A stretch of DNA of 64,000 bases from CAVYHJ01 sp963768165 [NCBI: uncultured bacterium] (GTDB lineage: Bacteria > UBP4 > UBA4092): assembly GCA_963768165.1 (NCBI GenBank), contig CAVYHJ010000001.1, positions 277,301 to 341,300 on the forward strand, in the 5' to 3' direction. The position numbers and the translations under genes were made by a program. Each line of letters opens with the position of its first letter. Within the stretch, counting starts at the first letter, position 1. A model generated the notes under the pieces. It had not been told where the DNA came from and searched no databases. It was given only the letters and a program-made list of their open reading frames with translations. This document shows, piece after piece, positions 28,067 through 39,000 of the stretch.

Positions 28067-30544
28067 TTACTCGTCGTCGGAGAGCGTCGCGACAGCCGGT
28101 ACGGCAGGTGATATTGATTGTATTTCATGATGAGACGGCTGTACAACTTCTTTTGCAAATGCCGATTCTAAAACTTTATCTAACGTTTCTACAAAGATAA
28201 ACTTCATTTCTTTCCGGATATTTTCAGGAATATCTTCCAAATCCTTCTCGTTCTTTTTGGGCATAATGACCGTCGTAATCCCCGCTCTGCGCGCCGCCAA
28301 AATCTTTTCTTTGACCCCGCCAATCGGTAACACTTTCCCGCGCAACGTGATTTCTCCAGTCATCGCAATATCATGCCGAACCTTTCGTCCGCTCAATAAC
28401 GATGCAATCGCTGTCGCCATTGTAATTCCGGCAGACGGTCCGTCTTTGGGAATAGCTCCCGCAGGAACATGAATATGCAAATCGGTTTTTTCAAAAAAAT
28501 CATCAGGGATATGCAACGATTTCGCTTGAGACCGAACGTAGGACAATGCTGCCTGCGCCGATTCTTTCATCACATCGCCTAACTGTCCCGTTAACGTCAA
28601 TCCCTTTTTCCCGCGCATTTGAGTGGCTTCAATCGTCAAAATTTCGCCCCCAGCCTGCGTCCACGCCAGGCCGGTGGCCACGCCGACTTCATCCTGCTTT
28701 TCCGCCACATCCGCAAAATATCGAGGGGCTTTCAGATACTCATGAAGATTTTCTGAAGTGATAATTGCGGGTTCGGTATTCCCCTCCGCTACTTTCCGCG
28801 CCACTTTTCGGCAGATATTTCCGATTTCCCGTTCCAGGTTCCGCACACCAGCTTCCCGCGTATAATCCGCAACAATCGCACTGAGAGTCTTCTCACCCAT
28901 CCGCAGCATTTGGTCCGTCAGCCCATGTTCTTTTAATTGCCGGGGGATTAAATACTTAACGGCAATATGGACTTTTTCTTCCTCCGTATATCCCGGCAAA
29001 TGCAGCACTTCCATCCGGTCAAGTAAGGGTCCGGGAATAGTATCCAAAATATTCGCGGTCGTGATAAACATGACTTTGGATAAATCGAACGGCACATCCA
29101 AATAATGATCACTAAAACTCGAATTCTGTTCCGGGTCTAACACTTCCAATAATGCTGACGATGGGTCTCCACGAAAGTCCGTTCCCAGCTTGTCTACTTC
29201 ATCCAACATAAATACAGGATTGTTTGATTCCGCCCGACGAATCCCTTGAATAATTCTCCCGGGAAGAGAACCGATATAGGTTCTCCGATGCCCGCGAATT
29301 TCCGCTTCATCACGAATTCCGCCCAAGGAAATCCGCACGAATTTCCGACTCATCGCCCGCGCGATGGATTTTCCAAGAGACGTTTTTCCTACTCCCGGCG
29401 GACCTACAAAACATAAAATCGGCCCTTTCATATCACTCTTCAATTTTCTAACGGAGAGATATTCCAAAATCCGTTCTTTGATTTTTTCCAAATCATAATG
29501 GTCTTCATCCAGTATCTGCGCTGCTTTTTTGATATCTAAATTATCGATTGTCGAAATAGACCACGGTAATGCGATTAGGTAATCCAAATAGGTCCGCGAA
29601 ACCGTATATTCTGCTGCCTGGGGAGGCATCTTCGACAGCCGGTTTAATTCTTTCAGGGATTCTTTTTCCACGGCTTCCGGCATTTTTGCATCTTTGATTT
29701 TCTTCTCCAGTTCGGCAATTTCAATCGTTCGGTCGTCCGATTCTCCCAATTCCTTTTGAATCGCTTTCATCTGCTCGCGCAACACGTATTCCCGCTGGTT
29801 TTTATCGATTTCCGTTTTAACCTGCGACTGGATTTTACTACCCAGTTCCAACACTTCCAGTTCCCGGTTCAACAGAACCATCAGTTTTTTCATTCGGTCC
29901 CGTACGCTCAACGTTTCTAAAATCATCTGTTTATCGGCAACCGATAAATTCAAATTGGCCGCGATTAAATCCGCCATCTTGCTGGAGTCTTGCAAATTCA
30001 TTGCTGCTACATGCAGTTCATCCGGCAAATGTGGAGCGAGCGCCACAATCTTATTAAATGTATCCAACAGATTGCGTGATAACGCATCAATTTCCACGGA
30101 TTTTTCGGATTTTTCTTTAATGATTTCAATACTTGTTACAAAATAAGGCTCGTCCACCAGCATGGTTTTTATTTTGATTCTCGAAAGACCTTGAATCAGC
30201 AACCGAATACTCCCGTCCGGAAATTTCAACATTTTCAAAATCGTTGCCGCCACGCCATACTCGTACAAATCCTTGATGGTCGGAGAATCAATTTCAGCTT
30301 TGCGCTGCGCCACTACTCCGATAATCCGTTTACCGTTTAATGCATCGTCTATTAATTTGACTGATTTTCCCCGCGCAATCACCAGCGGTGCTACCATATA
30401 GGGGTAAATCACCGTATCCCGCAAGGGCAAGATAGCCAACTTTTCGGGTATATGGGTTTGGTCATCTTTGGAGGCAGCAATACTGGATTTCTTGGAAGTT
30501 GGAAATTGAATTTCCTTTTTCAAATTTTTTGGTTTTATCCGCAT
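28067..30544 (-). CDS. lon: ATP-dependent protease Lon
   Basis: 825 residues. The N-terminal substrate domain ([13 protein letters not shown]) is followed by a long coiled coil, an AAA+ module with Walker [10 protein letters not shown], and a peptidase domain with the Ser-Lys dyad in K-D-G-P-S-A-G-I-T and [13 protein letters not shown]. Full length and intact. It degrades misfolded and regulatory proteins. TATATT/TATGAT boxes lie 5-10 nt before the ATG without a Shine-Dalgarno, so the message is probably leaderless. Confidence 0.97.
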   Translation of the reverse strand: MRIKPKNLKKEIQFPTSKKSSIAASKDDQTHIPEKLAILPLRDTVIYPYMVAPLVIARGKSVKLIDDALNGKRIIGVVAQRKAEIDSPTIKDLYEYGVAATILKMLKFPDGSIRLLIQGLSRIKIKTMLVDEPYFVTSIEIIKEKSEKSVEIDALSRNLLDTFNKIVALAPHLPDELHVAAMNLQDSSKMADLIAANLNLSVADKQMILETLSVRDRMKKLMVLLNRELEVLELGSKIQSQVKTEIDKNQREYVLREQMKAIQKELGESDDRTIEIAELEKKIKDAKMPEAVEKESLKELNRLSKMPPQAAEYTVSRTYLDYLIALPWSISTIDNLDIKKAAQILDEDHYDLEKIKERILEYLSVRKLKSDMKGPILCFVGPPGVGKTSLGKSIARAMSRKFVRISLGGIRDEAEIRGHRRTYIGSLPGRIIQGIRRAESNNPVFMLDEVDKLGTDFRGDPSSALLEVLDPEQNSSFSDHYLDVPFDLSKVMFITTANILDTIPGPLLDRMEVLHLPGYTEEEKVHIAVKYLIPRQLKEHGLTDQMLRMGEKTLSAIVADYTREAGVRNLEREIGNICRKVARKVAEGNTEPAIITSENLHEYLKAPRYFADVAEKQDEVGVATGLAWTQAGGEILTIEATQMRGKKGLTLTGQLGDVMKESAQAALSYVRSQAKSLHIPDDFFEKTDLHIHVPAGAIPKDGPSAGITMATAIASLLSGRKVRHDIAMTGEITLRGKVLPIGGVKEKILAARRAGITTVIMPKKNEKDLEDIPENIRKEMKFIFVETLDKVLESAFAKEVVQPSHHEIQSISPAVPAVATLSDDE

Positions 30545-30658
30545 TACTTCAATATATCATAAAATTTGTCTGATAGGATATAGGGTAATTAAGTTTCCAG
30601 TTGAAACGTACGATTTCATTTTTTAAATATATCCCATCCTCTGCTATACTTTTCACTC

Positions 30659-31363
30659 ATGTCCTTGTTTTTGGAAAAGCCCAATCTATCAGTCATCCTG
30701 CCGGCGTATAATGAAGCAGGAAATATTGAAACCGTTATCTCCAAAGCGATACCGGTACTCCATAATTTCGCGGAAGAATACGAAATCATTGTGGTCAATG
30801 ACGGAAGCACAGATAGCACTCAAGAGTTGCTTAACCGGCTTGTGAAAAACAATCCGCATCTCCGGGCAATTCATCATCCACAAAATCAAGGCTACGGTTC
30901 CGCCATCCGTTCCGGGTTGAAAGAATCCCGTCTGGATTATATTTTTATTACCGACTCCGACGGGCAATTTGATTTCAACGAATTACCTGAAATTTATTCC
31001 AATCTAGCCAAGGCAGATTTTCTCATCGGGTATCGTCTTCAACGGCAGGACTCTTTGATGAGAAAAGTAAACACTTATTGTTGGAATACTCTGTGTCAGA
31101 CTCTTTTTAAAACCGGAGTGCGGGATGTAGATTGTGCGTTTAAACTTTTCAAACGACCGGTTCTCGATTCTCTCCAACTTAAAGCCAGTGGTGCCATGAT
31201 AAGCACGGAATTAGTTATCAAATCCCGCAAAGCGGGGTTTAAAATCCTGGAAATTGGCGTTCATCACTATCCCCGGCTTTCCGGCAAATCCTCCGGTGCC
31301 CATCTCCGCGTCATTCTCCGCGCCTTCCAAGAAATAATTCGACTCTATCCCGAATTACACTAA
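30659..31363 (+). CDS. Glycosyltransferase family 2 (DPM1/polyprenyl-phosphate type)
   Basis: 234 residues, single GT-A domain. S-V-I-L-P-A-Y-N-E-A-G-N near residue 10 and V-V-N-D-G-S-T-D-S form the nucleotide-sugar site. I-T-D-S-D-G-Q-F-D near residue 97 holds the metal-binding DxD-type motif. No C-terminal membrane helices are present, so it is a soluble or peripheral enzyme that likely charges a lipid carrier with a sugar. TATACT lies 8 nt before the ATG and no Shine-Dalgarno is seen. Confidence 0.9.
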   Translation: MSLFLEKPNLSVILPAYNEAGNIETVISKAIPVLHNFAEEYEIIVVNDGSTDSTQELLNRLVKNNPHLRAIHHPQNQGYGSAIRSGLKESRLDYIFITDSDGQFDFNELPEIYSNLAKADFLIGYRLQRQDSLMRKVNTYCWNTLCQTLFKTGVRDVDCAFKLFKRPVLDSLQLKASGAMISTELVIKSRKAGFKILEIGVHHYPRLSGKSSGAHLRVILRAFQEIIRLYPELH

Positions 31364-31367
31364 AATG

Positions 31368-31727
31368 TTAATGATTGGAGGGCATACTTAGTCCACTGGA
31401 ATTGGGTGCTAAAATATCCCCTCGGCTAACCGTCCCATTGGATGGATCATAAATAATCAAACCACCGTCATCTATCAAATCGGGTCCCCAGGAATAGGGA
31501 TAAAAACCCGTTGTGGAAGAGTAACTATAGGGACTCCCCCAGGGGTCATATTGAGGAAATTGTTTTCCAGTAGCACGTAATGTTAGATATTGGCTTAGTT
31601 CCGCTTGGGTTCGAGATACTTTTGTCCGGGTAATCGCGGCAGACATATTATAAATCCCTAGCACCGCCAGTAATAAAATCACCGCAACTACAACCAATAA
31701 TTCCACCAATGTAAATCCATTTTTCAT
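31368..31727 (-). CDS. Type IV pilin-like / type II secretion pseudopilin
   Basis: 119 residues with a short N-terminal leader and the prepilin peptidase/N-methylation motif K-N-G-F-T-L-V-E-L-L near residue 3, then a hydrophobic alpha-1 segment. The C-terminal part contains Y-D-P-W-G-S-P-Y-S-Y and D-D-G-G-L-I, as in major pseudopilins of the GspG class. It is a lone gene here. The PilO-like protein at 52.6 kb may belong to the same machine. Confidence 0.88.
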   Translation of the reverse strand: MKNGFTLVELLVVVAVILLLAVLGIYNMSAAITRTKVSRTQAELSQYLTLRATGKQFPQYDPWGSPYSYSSTTGFYPYSWGPDLIDDGGLIIYDPSNGTVSRGDILAPNSSGLSMPSNH

Positions 31728-31810
31728 AGTTTTAAGTATATCAAAATCTTACAGATTACCTAACCTCAATAATTTGTCCGTCAAACCACAACGATCCATT
31801 TACGTATCAC

Positions 31811-31941
31811 AAGCGGAATTGAGAATTTCAATTCCGCTTACAAGAGCGAACATGATCGAATTTCTTCGCTACTTGTACAGTTTTGATACGCCTGGCATTT
31901 CCTGGGAATGGTGGAATAAGTGTCGCCAGTGGCGACACTTT
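31811..31941 (+). repeat. Composite structured repeat, copy X
   Basis: In order: hairpin B (31811-31839), a 41-nt spacer, a 36-nt conserved block (31881-31916), and a perfect 10-bp hairpin (AAGTGTCGCC/GGCGACACTT, 31917-31941 with a short loop). The same order and orientation recur on the minus strand at 57621-57476. The 36-nt blocks match at 31 of 36 positions, but the flanking stems differ in sequence while keeping perfect pairing. It lies in the 519-bp gap between the pseudopilin and the first kelch gene. Confidence 0.65.
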
Positions 31942-32061
31942 ATCTTCAATGAAATCAAAGGTCTTATTTTTCGACATTTGGCGAAAAATTATGTACAGTT
32001 GTATCTAATTCTTTCTTTCAAAAAACCGCAATATTTGTTGCAGATTATTTATCTCCAATAA
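31851..32061 (+). CDS. Possible small ORF, or remnant, overlapping the structured repeat
   Basis: A 70-codon frame starting 11 nt after hairpin B. It contains I-S-W-E-W-W-N-K and L-I-F-R-H-L-A-K-N-Y. The second motif resembles G-I-F-R-H-L-A-K-Y-Y in the frame interrupted by two ISs near 59.4 kb. There is no Shine-Dalgarno and the family is not recognised. It may be a decayed gene or a by-chance frame over a structured repeat. Nothing else coding was seen in 31728-32246. Confidence 0.25.
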
Positions 32062-32246
32062 AATCAATCAAATAGAAAACCATAACCAATTGGACATGGT
32101 ATTGGGAGTGTCAAAAGACGATTTCTATAAAACACTGATTTATATAGTGTTAGGAAAAAAGTGTAGTAAATTTCGTTTGAGATGACACTGCTATAGTAGT
32201 GAATAACAATTAGGAGTACAATACAAACATCATAGGAGGATGTAAA

Positions 32247-33398
32247 ATGTTCTACAAACGCATAAGTACAATTTCAATAATATCAATACTTTTTCTTTCA
32301 TTAACCAGTTTCATACAAGCACAGGGTTGGATACGATTAATCTCCAATGAAACCACGTTGAGTGCGCCAACAGCACGATCTCAACATAGTGCTGTTTATG
32401 ATTCTGTGAATAGCCGGATGATTATCTTTGGTGGGATACCAGGAGTTAATGATTTGAATGATGTATGGGTACTGAGTAATGCCAATGGGCTAGGCGGAAC
32501 TCCATCGTGGACACAACTTACAACGACAATACGTACCCCGGAGGCACGAAACAGTCATACAGCAGTCTACGATGCTATCAATAATCGGATGACAATCTAT
32601 GGTGGTAGTAATGACCAGGGAAGCCTTTTTAGTGATGTATGGGTGTTGAGCAATGCCAATGGACTGGATACTACAATTCCAACTTGGACAGAAGTTTATC
32701 CTCCTTCAGACAGCTCTCCAGGATTGCGAGCTGGTCATACAGCAGTCTATGACACTACGCATAATCAAATGATTATTTTTGGAGGTGGAGCAATAAATAA
32801 CTATAACGATGTATGGGTGTTGAGCAATACCAATGGACTGGATAGTACAACTCCTGTTTGGACACAACTTACTACTACGGGTAGTACTCCGACGACGCGA
32901 AGCAGCCATACAGCAGTCTATGATGCTAATAATAATCGAATGACTATTTTTGGAGGATATAATGCCGGGACTTTTCTAAATGATGTCTGGGTACTCAGCA
33001 ATGCCAACGGACTGAGTGGAACTCCCACTTGGACACAACTTTTTCCAACCGGGAGTATCCCAACAACGCGATATGGCCATACAGCGGTCTACGATGCTAC
33101 AAATAATCGAATGACGATCTTTGGGGGATATATTGCCGGGACTTTTCTGAATGATACATGGGTGTTGAGCAATGCCAATGGGCAAGGTGGAATGCCTGTT
33201 TGGACACAACTCTTACCACCCGGGGGTACCCCGACAGTACGAGATGGGCATTCCGCTATCTACGATTCTGCCAGTAATCGCATGACCATCTTTGGAGGCG
33301 GCAATAGTACTAATTATTTGAATGATGCGTGGATATTGATAAATTCAGATTATATTACTTCCGTCCCTAAAGAAATATGGGAGTTGTTGGATGAGTAA
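32247..33398 (+). CDS. Secreted kelch-repeat protein, paralog 1
   Basis: 383 residues with a signal peptide (I-S-I-L-F-L-S-L-T-S-F-I-Q-A-Q, cleaved near residue 25). About six kelch units of roughly 55-60 residues follow, each with H-T-A-V-Y-D, N-N-R-M-T-I-F-G-G and N-D-V-W-V-L-S-N-A-N-G, enough for one beta-propeller. The protein ends I-T-S-V-P-K-E-I-W-E-L-L-D-E, a tail shared with the next gene. AGGAGGATGTAAA precedes the ATG. It is likely exported or surface-exposed, probably binding. It is closely related to the N-terminus of the giant protein at 4-9.7 kb. Confidence 0.9.
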   Translation: MFYKRISTISIISILFLSLTSFIQAQGWIRLISNETTLSAPTARSQHSAVYDSVNSRMIIFGGIPGVNDLNDVWVLSNANGLGGTPSWTQLTTTIRTPEARNSHTAVYDAINNRMTIYGGSNDQGSLFSDVWVLSNANGLDTTIPTWTEVYPPSDSSPGLRAGHTAVYDTTHNQMIIFGGGAINNYNDVWVLSNTNGLDSTTPVWTQLTTTGSTPTTRSSHTAVYDANNNRMTIFGGYNAGTFLNDVWVLSNANGLSGTPTWTQLFPTGSIPTTRYGHTAVYDATNNRMTIFGGYIAGTFLNDTWVLSNANGQGGMPVWTQLLPPGGTPTVRDGHSAIYDSASNRMTIFGGGNSTNYLNDAWILINSDYITSVPKEIWELLDE

Positions 33399-33443
33399 GG
33401 TGCATGTTTTTATTATAAAAATCTAAAATAAGGAGGATGTAAA

Positions 33444-34622
33444 ATGTGTTACAAGCGCATAAGTACAGTTTCAACAATATCAATACTTTTTCTTTCATTA
33501 ATTCATTTCACACAGGCACAGACGTGGACACAACTTACCTGGAGTGGGACTACACCGTCTGCGCGATACGGTCATACGGCGGTCTATGATAATACAAATA
33601 ATCTAATGACTATCTTCGGAGGGTTTGATACTACCAATGATGCTCGGAATGATGTCTGGGTGTTCAGCCATGCCAATGGACTTGATAGTACAATTTCTGC
33701 TTGGATACAGTTCTCACCAACACCCGATCCAACCCAAACTACTAACGGATTTGGGGGATTTCCTGCACCGCGAACGTTGCATACTGCGGTCTATGATAAT
33801 GCAAATAATCTAATGACTATCTTCGGAGGGGTTGATACTACCGTTGATGCTCGGAATGATGTCTGGGTGCTCAGCCATGCCAATGGCCTGGGGGAAACAC
33901 CCGTTTGGACAAAACTCACTCCTACCGGAAGCGCCCCGCCAGTGCGATTTTGGCACACTGCAGTCTATGATACGACCAACAATCGGATGACTATTTTTGG
34001 GGGATTGGCTGGGAGTGATTCAAATGATATCTGGGTGCTCAGCCATGCCAATGGCCTGGGAGGAACATCTGCTTGGACACAGCTCACTCCTACCGGAAGT
34101 GCCCCAACAACACGCGACTCTCATTCGGCAGTCTACGATTCAATTAATAATCGGATGATAATCTTTGGGGGTTGGAATGATAGTGAAGAAAATAGTCTGA
34201 ATGATGTGTGGGTGCTTAGCAATGCCAATGGACTGGGAGGAACACCTGCTTGGACACAGCTCACTCCTACCGGAAGTACTCCGCCAACGCGATGTAATCA
34301 TACGGCAGTCTACAATAATACCAATAATCAGATGACGATTTTTGGGGGGTGGACTGTTTCGAGTGCCCTGAATGATACCTGGGTGCTCAGCCATGCCAAT
34401 GGACTGGGGGGAACACCAGCTTGGACACATATTTCTCCTACCGGAAGTGCTCCGACAACACGATACTCTCATACGGCGATCTACGATAATACCAATAATC
34501 GGATGACGATCTTTGGGGGAGATGGTTCTACGGGTTGTCTAAATGATGTGTGGGTGCTTAACAATATAAATATAAAGATCACCTCCGTACCCAAAGGAAT
34601 ATGGGAGTTGTTGGATAAGTAA
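33444..34622 (+). CDS. Secreted kelch-repeat protein, paralog 2
   Basis: 392 residues, a tandem duplicate of the preceding gene: the same AGGAGGATGTAAA leader, near-identical signal peptide (K-R-I-S-T-V-S-T-I-S-I-L-F-L-S-L), about six kelch units, and the tail I-T-S-V-P-K-G-I-W-E-L-L-D-K. Repeat units within and between the two genes are very similar at DNA level, which favours recombination and slippage. The function is unknown beyond a beta-propeller fold. Confidence 0.9.
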   Translation: MCYKRISTVSTISILFLSLIHFTQAQTWTQLTWSGTTPSARYGHTAVYDNTNNLMTIFGGFDTTNDARNDVWVFSHANGLDSTISAWIQFSPTPDPTQTTNGFGGFPAPRTLHTAVYDNANNLMTIFGGVDTTVDARNDVWVLSHANGLGETPVWTKLTPTGSAPPVRFWHTAVYDTTNNRMTIFGGLAGSDSNDIWVLSHANGLGGTSAWTQLTPTGSAPTTRDSHSAVYDSINNRMIIFGGWNDSEENSLNDVWVLSNANGLGGTPAWTQLTPTGSTPPTRCNHTAVYNNTNNQMTIFGGWTVSSALNDTWVLSHANGLGGTPAWTHISPTGSAPTTRYSHTAIYDNTNNRMTIFGGDGSTGCLNDVWVLNNINIKITSVPKGIWELLDK

Positions 34623-34666
34623 GGATAGAACTTAATTCCTGACTCCTATTTTCTCAACTCTTGTTT

Positions 34667-34903
34667 TTACTCGTCTTTATCTTTGGAAGTGACGATTTGA
34701 TAGACACCCAAGGCGATGGCAAAGAGCAGGAAGGTATCTGTCATCCGCAACATGGCTTCCGCGGTTAATCCAAAAAAAGGGTCCAGTTTAGCGGGATGGA
34801 TATTTTCGTAATGCGCCCAAATCCGTGTAAAAACAGCCAGGACTAGAAACACACCAGCGGCCCGGAGGCAGATTCGTACCCAAATTCCTTTATCATCTTT
34901 CAT
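34667..34903 (-). CDS. Small two-helix membrane protein
   Basis: 78 residues with two hydrophobic segments (A-G-V-F-L-V-L-A-V-F and T-F-L-L-F-A-I-A-L-G-V-Y-Q-I-V) and a charged K-D-K-D-E tail. AAAGGAG lies 7 nt before the ATG. Not recognised. It follows the ABC-2 permease gene with a 44-bp gap and may be co-transcribed with it. Confidence 0.65.
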   Translation of the reverse strand: MKDDKGIWVRICLRAAGVFLVLAVFTRIWAHYENIHPAKLDPFFGLTAEAMLRMTDTFLLFAIALGVYQIVTSKDKDE

Positions 34904-34947
34904 AGTAACTCTCCTTTGATTTTAAAAATTCCACCCTGAAGGGTGTC

Positions 34948-35790
34948 CTACAACGTGTCTACCAATTTTTCATCAAACGCATGAAACACCCACCAGCCGA
35001 GTGTCAATATAATTATAGCAATTCCCGTGGCAATGCCAAGATAGAACGCCCATTCATTAAAATCGTACCCGAACCCGCTATCCGGTAGGAACCCGTTGGC
35101 CAGAAAGACTTTGCGAAATCCCGTTAAGATGGAACTCATGGGATTTAACAAATAAATATGATAAATATACAACTTTTCCTTGGAATAGTTTTGAACATAA
35201 CTCACTGGATAGAACACCGGGGATAAATAGAACCACGCCATTAAACCCAAATCCATGATAGCCAGAGTATCCCGGAAAAATACATTAAGGGAGGAAACCA
35301 ACAAGGTGAATCCTAATACCAAAATCACTTCAATCAGGACAAGGACAGGTAATCCGATGAGCCAAAAACTTAACCCAATGCGAAATATTAAAAGAAAAGG
35401 AATCAGGACCAGCAGGGATAAAAGAAAATTCACCAGTTCCGCTAAAACCGCCGCTATAGGAAATACTTCCCGGGGGAGATAGACTTTTTTTATCAAACTT
35501 TCATTGGATAATAAACAATGGGCGCCGTTGTTTAAGGCGCCGGTCAGAAATTGCCAGGGTAAAATGGCGCATAATAAAAAAAGGGGATAGGGTACACTCA
35601 TGTGGATATTCCAGCGGAACATTTTGGAAAAGACAATCGTGAAAATTAACATCATGAATAAGGGGCGTAATAATGACCATAGGAATCCCAGGACGGAAAC
35701 CTTATACCGCGCTTTTAAATCGCGTTTTACCAGGTTCCAGATGAGGTCACGATGATGAATGATTTCCGTTAGTTTTTTCCAGACCCACAT
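34948..35790 (-). CDS. ABC-2 type exporter permease (polysaccharide/O-antigen type)
   Basis: 280 residues, six transmembrane helices. The N-terminus R-D-L-I-W-N-L-V-K-R-D-L-K-A-R-Y matches the TagG/KpsM/Wzm family, as does the central N-V-F-F-R-D-T-L-A-I-M-D-L and F-Y-L-S-P-V-F-Y-P. It exports an undecaprenyl-linked or lipid-linked polysaccharide. The partner ATPase (Wzt/TagH type) usually lies directly downstream but is missing here, so it must be encoded elsewhere. Confidence 0.9.
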   Translation of the reverse strand: MWVWKKLTEIIHHRDLIWNLVKRDLKARYKVSVLGFLWSLLRPLFMMLIFTIVFSKMFRWNIHMSVPYPLFLLCAILPWQFLTGALNNGAHCLLSNESLIKKVYLPREVFPIAAVLAELVNFLLSLLVLIPFLLIFRIGLSFWLIGLPVLVLIEVILVLGFTLLVSSLNVFFRDTLAIMDLGLMAWFYLSPVFYPVSYVQNYSKEKLYIYHIYLLNPMSSILTGFRKVFLANGFLPDSGFGYDFNEWAFYLGIATGIAIIILTLGWWVFHAFDEKLVDTL

Positions 35791-35930
35791 AGTTTATCGC
35801 AACATTTTGGAATAATAGATGGACATCATTATAAAGTTTTCCTCTTATCCTGTCTATGATAAAACCAGTTTGGAGTTTTGGGTTTCAGGGGTCAGGGTTT
35901 CGAGTTCAAAGCCGCATCGGGAAGAGATAA

Positions 35931-35961
35931 ACCCCGTTAGAGACGGCGTTTCTAACGGGGT
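35931..35961. repeat. Palindromic hairpin with ACCCCGTTAGA arms
   Basis: ACCCCGTTAGA and TCTAACGGGGT form an 11-bp perfect stem around a 9-nt loop. It lies between the stop of the PKD gene and the start of the exporter permease. There is no T-tract on the needed side. Hairpins of this sequence type are known as dispersed repeats in many environmental genomes. Confidence 0.85.
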
Positions 35962-36005
35962 AAAGCAAAAATTACTGATGCATCTTTTTAAGGATGAGGC
36001 AAAAC

Positions 36006-39000
36006 TTATTGTTTTAATTTAGGCGTATCCAGGACATCATTCTCCGCTGTGAAGTTGCATAACTCGACAGCAACACCCCCGGCACCGCCCAGTGTCCATA
36101 ACGAGAATTCATTCAAGCCGAATAGGGTAAGGGTATGATTCACGGTGTCTCGCGTAATCCCCATGCCATTCGTCGAGAGGGAACTCCATGTCGAAGTGAT
36201 AGTAGAATCCGCGGGGAATAAAAGCGTCTCGGAGGATAATCCACTGGCATTGAAATCTATCGTGGTATACGAGAAAGTCACCGCCGCATCCAGCGCACCC
36301 GAACCTAAGCGGTTGATTGACCAATATCGGGAGATGTAATAATTGCTAGGGAGACCCGGCGCTTTGGTATTCATGGTTGTGATGGTCACGGTATCGGCAT
36401 TGGTGGTGTTGAAGACAATTGTCACAGGCAGGATTCCTTCCAGACTGTTACCCAGATAGAAGGTCACTGTCTCGGAAGTGGCCACGGCTCTCTGATCCGT
36501 CGTATCGTACACAATCACCTGCTGGGTAGTCGAGGTGCTAGACCCAAACACACTATTCGCTTGAATGTCCCAGTAAACCGGACCCGTGGATAAACTTGGG
36601 ATCGTGTAACTGGTACTGGAGACACTCATGATGGTTGTAATCATCGAAGTAAATCCGGTATCTAATCCTAATCGTAACGTGTAATTAATACTGCTTCCTA
36701 CGCTATCCGTCGCCGAAGACCATGAGAAGAGCAATGGAACATTCAAGGTCGTCGAATTATCTACCGGTGCTTGTAACGACGACACAGAGGGAGGCGGTTC
36801 CGTTACCGTAATAACGGTGGTTGCCGTACTCATCCCAAAATTCGTGGTAACAACCAACTTCGCAGTATAGGTCGTTGGAGCCGCCACAACCGCATATACA
36901 TTGGTCGGATTCTCGGCACTACTTATCTGTCCATCCCCAAAAATCCAATTCCACGTCGTGGATGACCCGTTCAATTGATTCGATTGATTGGTAAAATTCA
37001 CCGTTAACGCCCCATACCCACTGGTCGGGCTTGGACTGAAAGCGGCAATCGGCCCGGCTTCCGTCACGGTCACGGTTTGCGTAACGGAACTGCTCATACC
37101 AAAGGGGGTGGTCACCACTAATTGTACAACATATTGCGCGGTCGTTGGCACACTCAGATAGACATGCTGTGGATTCTGGGAGCTACTGGTACTTCCATCC
37201 CCAAAAGTCCATGACCAAGTCGTTGAATTCCCATTCAATGGACTTGAGGTATCCATAAAGTTCACTGTCAATGGCCCGTAGGTATTCACGAGGTTCTTGC
37301 TGAATGAAGCGGTCGGCCCGGCTTCCGTCACCGTAATAGCAGTGCTTGCCGTACTCATACCAAAACTCGTTGAGACGATCTCAAAAACCGTATAGGTAGT
37401 TGGAGCGCTCACGGACAGATACACATGTTGCGGATTCTGGGCACTGCTGGTACTCCCATCCCCGAAAGTCCATGACCAAGTAACGGCTCCATTTTCATTC
37501 ACCGTGATATCTGTAAAATTGACGGTCAATGGGCCATAGGTATTAAGTACACTCTGAGTAAACCCGGCACTCGGTGCCGCTTCCGTTACAGTAATCGATC
37601 CCATTGCCGTTGTAGTACCAAAACTATTGGTGACAATCAAGAGAACCGTATAAGTCGTCGGCGCAGCTACTGCCGCATAAGTATATGTGGTATTTTGAGT
37701 ATTTCCAATATTCCCGTCACCAAAAATCCAACTCCAACTGGTAGGATTATTTAAAGAAGTATCTGTGAAAGTTACGGGTAATGGACCATTCCCAGAACTC
37801 GGACTCGCCGTAAAGCCAGCAGAGGGTGATGGATTCGATTCTGCAATACCAAAATCGGAAAATCCAGATAATCCTGTTCGTACAATATCTACACCACTGT
37901 TTGTTCCGGCACTTCCCAGGTCTACCCATGCTGATGCACCATTGGGACGTTTGACAATCCGGGCATCAGAAATAGGCGAAGGTAAATCAAATCCATTGGC
38001 TTCGAGGGTCAAATTATATGTTCCACCCGCAAAAGATGAGTTACCGGTACTAATGGTCCAGAATCCAGATGGATTGATCGTATTTAATGACAACGTTCCG
38101 TCAGTCGTTGGAAGACCTAATGTACCAGGATTGGAGGCTGTAAAGAAAGTCGTTAATGTACCGCCGGTTGTTGGCGGTACCGAAAAGTTGACTGTCGCTT
38201 CATTGAAATTCGATGCCGTTCCAATAGGGAATGTATAAGTCCCTGTGGTTAACGCAGAGACCCATCGAGTAAATTTTCCAATAATCGTGCCTGAAGTTCG
38301 ATTTAGTGTACCCAGTTGGGTCGTACTGACACCCAGCACAAAATTATTTGAACCCGTATTAATATTGCCAGCGGCCATGGACAAAGTGGAAATAATGCTA
38401 ACATTGCTACTCAATGTAATCCCAGAACTATTATTTACATTCAGGTTGGGAATTGCAGTAGATGACGCACTTAAGGTCAATGTTTGTGGGCTGGAACCAT
38501 CCAATAAATAAATACGATTAACATTGGCACTTGGAGTAAAGCTACCCGTGCTTTGGTTGAAATTCCCTTGCACTTCAAAATTGGTTGGAGTGGTTAATGA
38601 GGGATTGTCTTTTAATCCACCTGACCCGGATTCGATAATGAAATCTGCTCCGATTTTTACAGGGGAGGTTCCGGAAAATGTTCCAGAGAACGTGCCTGTG
38701 CTTTTAAACCGACAGGTATCTATGACAACCCAAGCCGCAACACCACTGTCTCCAAAACTCAATCCAGACGCACGAAGGTCAAAAGATACATTCGAGACGG
38801 TTCTTCCGCTAAAAGACATATCTGACGGGTCATAAACATAAAACAGACTACCATGTTGGAAAGAAGCTATAGATTTACCTGTTCCTCCGAAAGGATCACC
38901 GGACTGAAACCCAGAGTTCGCCGTTTTGTTCCCTGACATGTAATAAGTCGCACCAGATTGAAAAACTATAGAATTTGAGGTCCCTGACCCAAAGGGATTA

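Noticed and set aside
32400-34600. Regular repeats of about 170 bp suggesting a CRISPR or tandem satellite
   Set aside because: The repeats are in-frame kelch units inside two genes, are degenerate, and lack spacer structure.
37765-38238. A 157-codon plus-strand frame and neighbours opposite the PKD gene
   Set aside because: Antisense shadow of low-complexity Ser/Thr/Gly codons of the PKD protein; no start signal.
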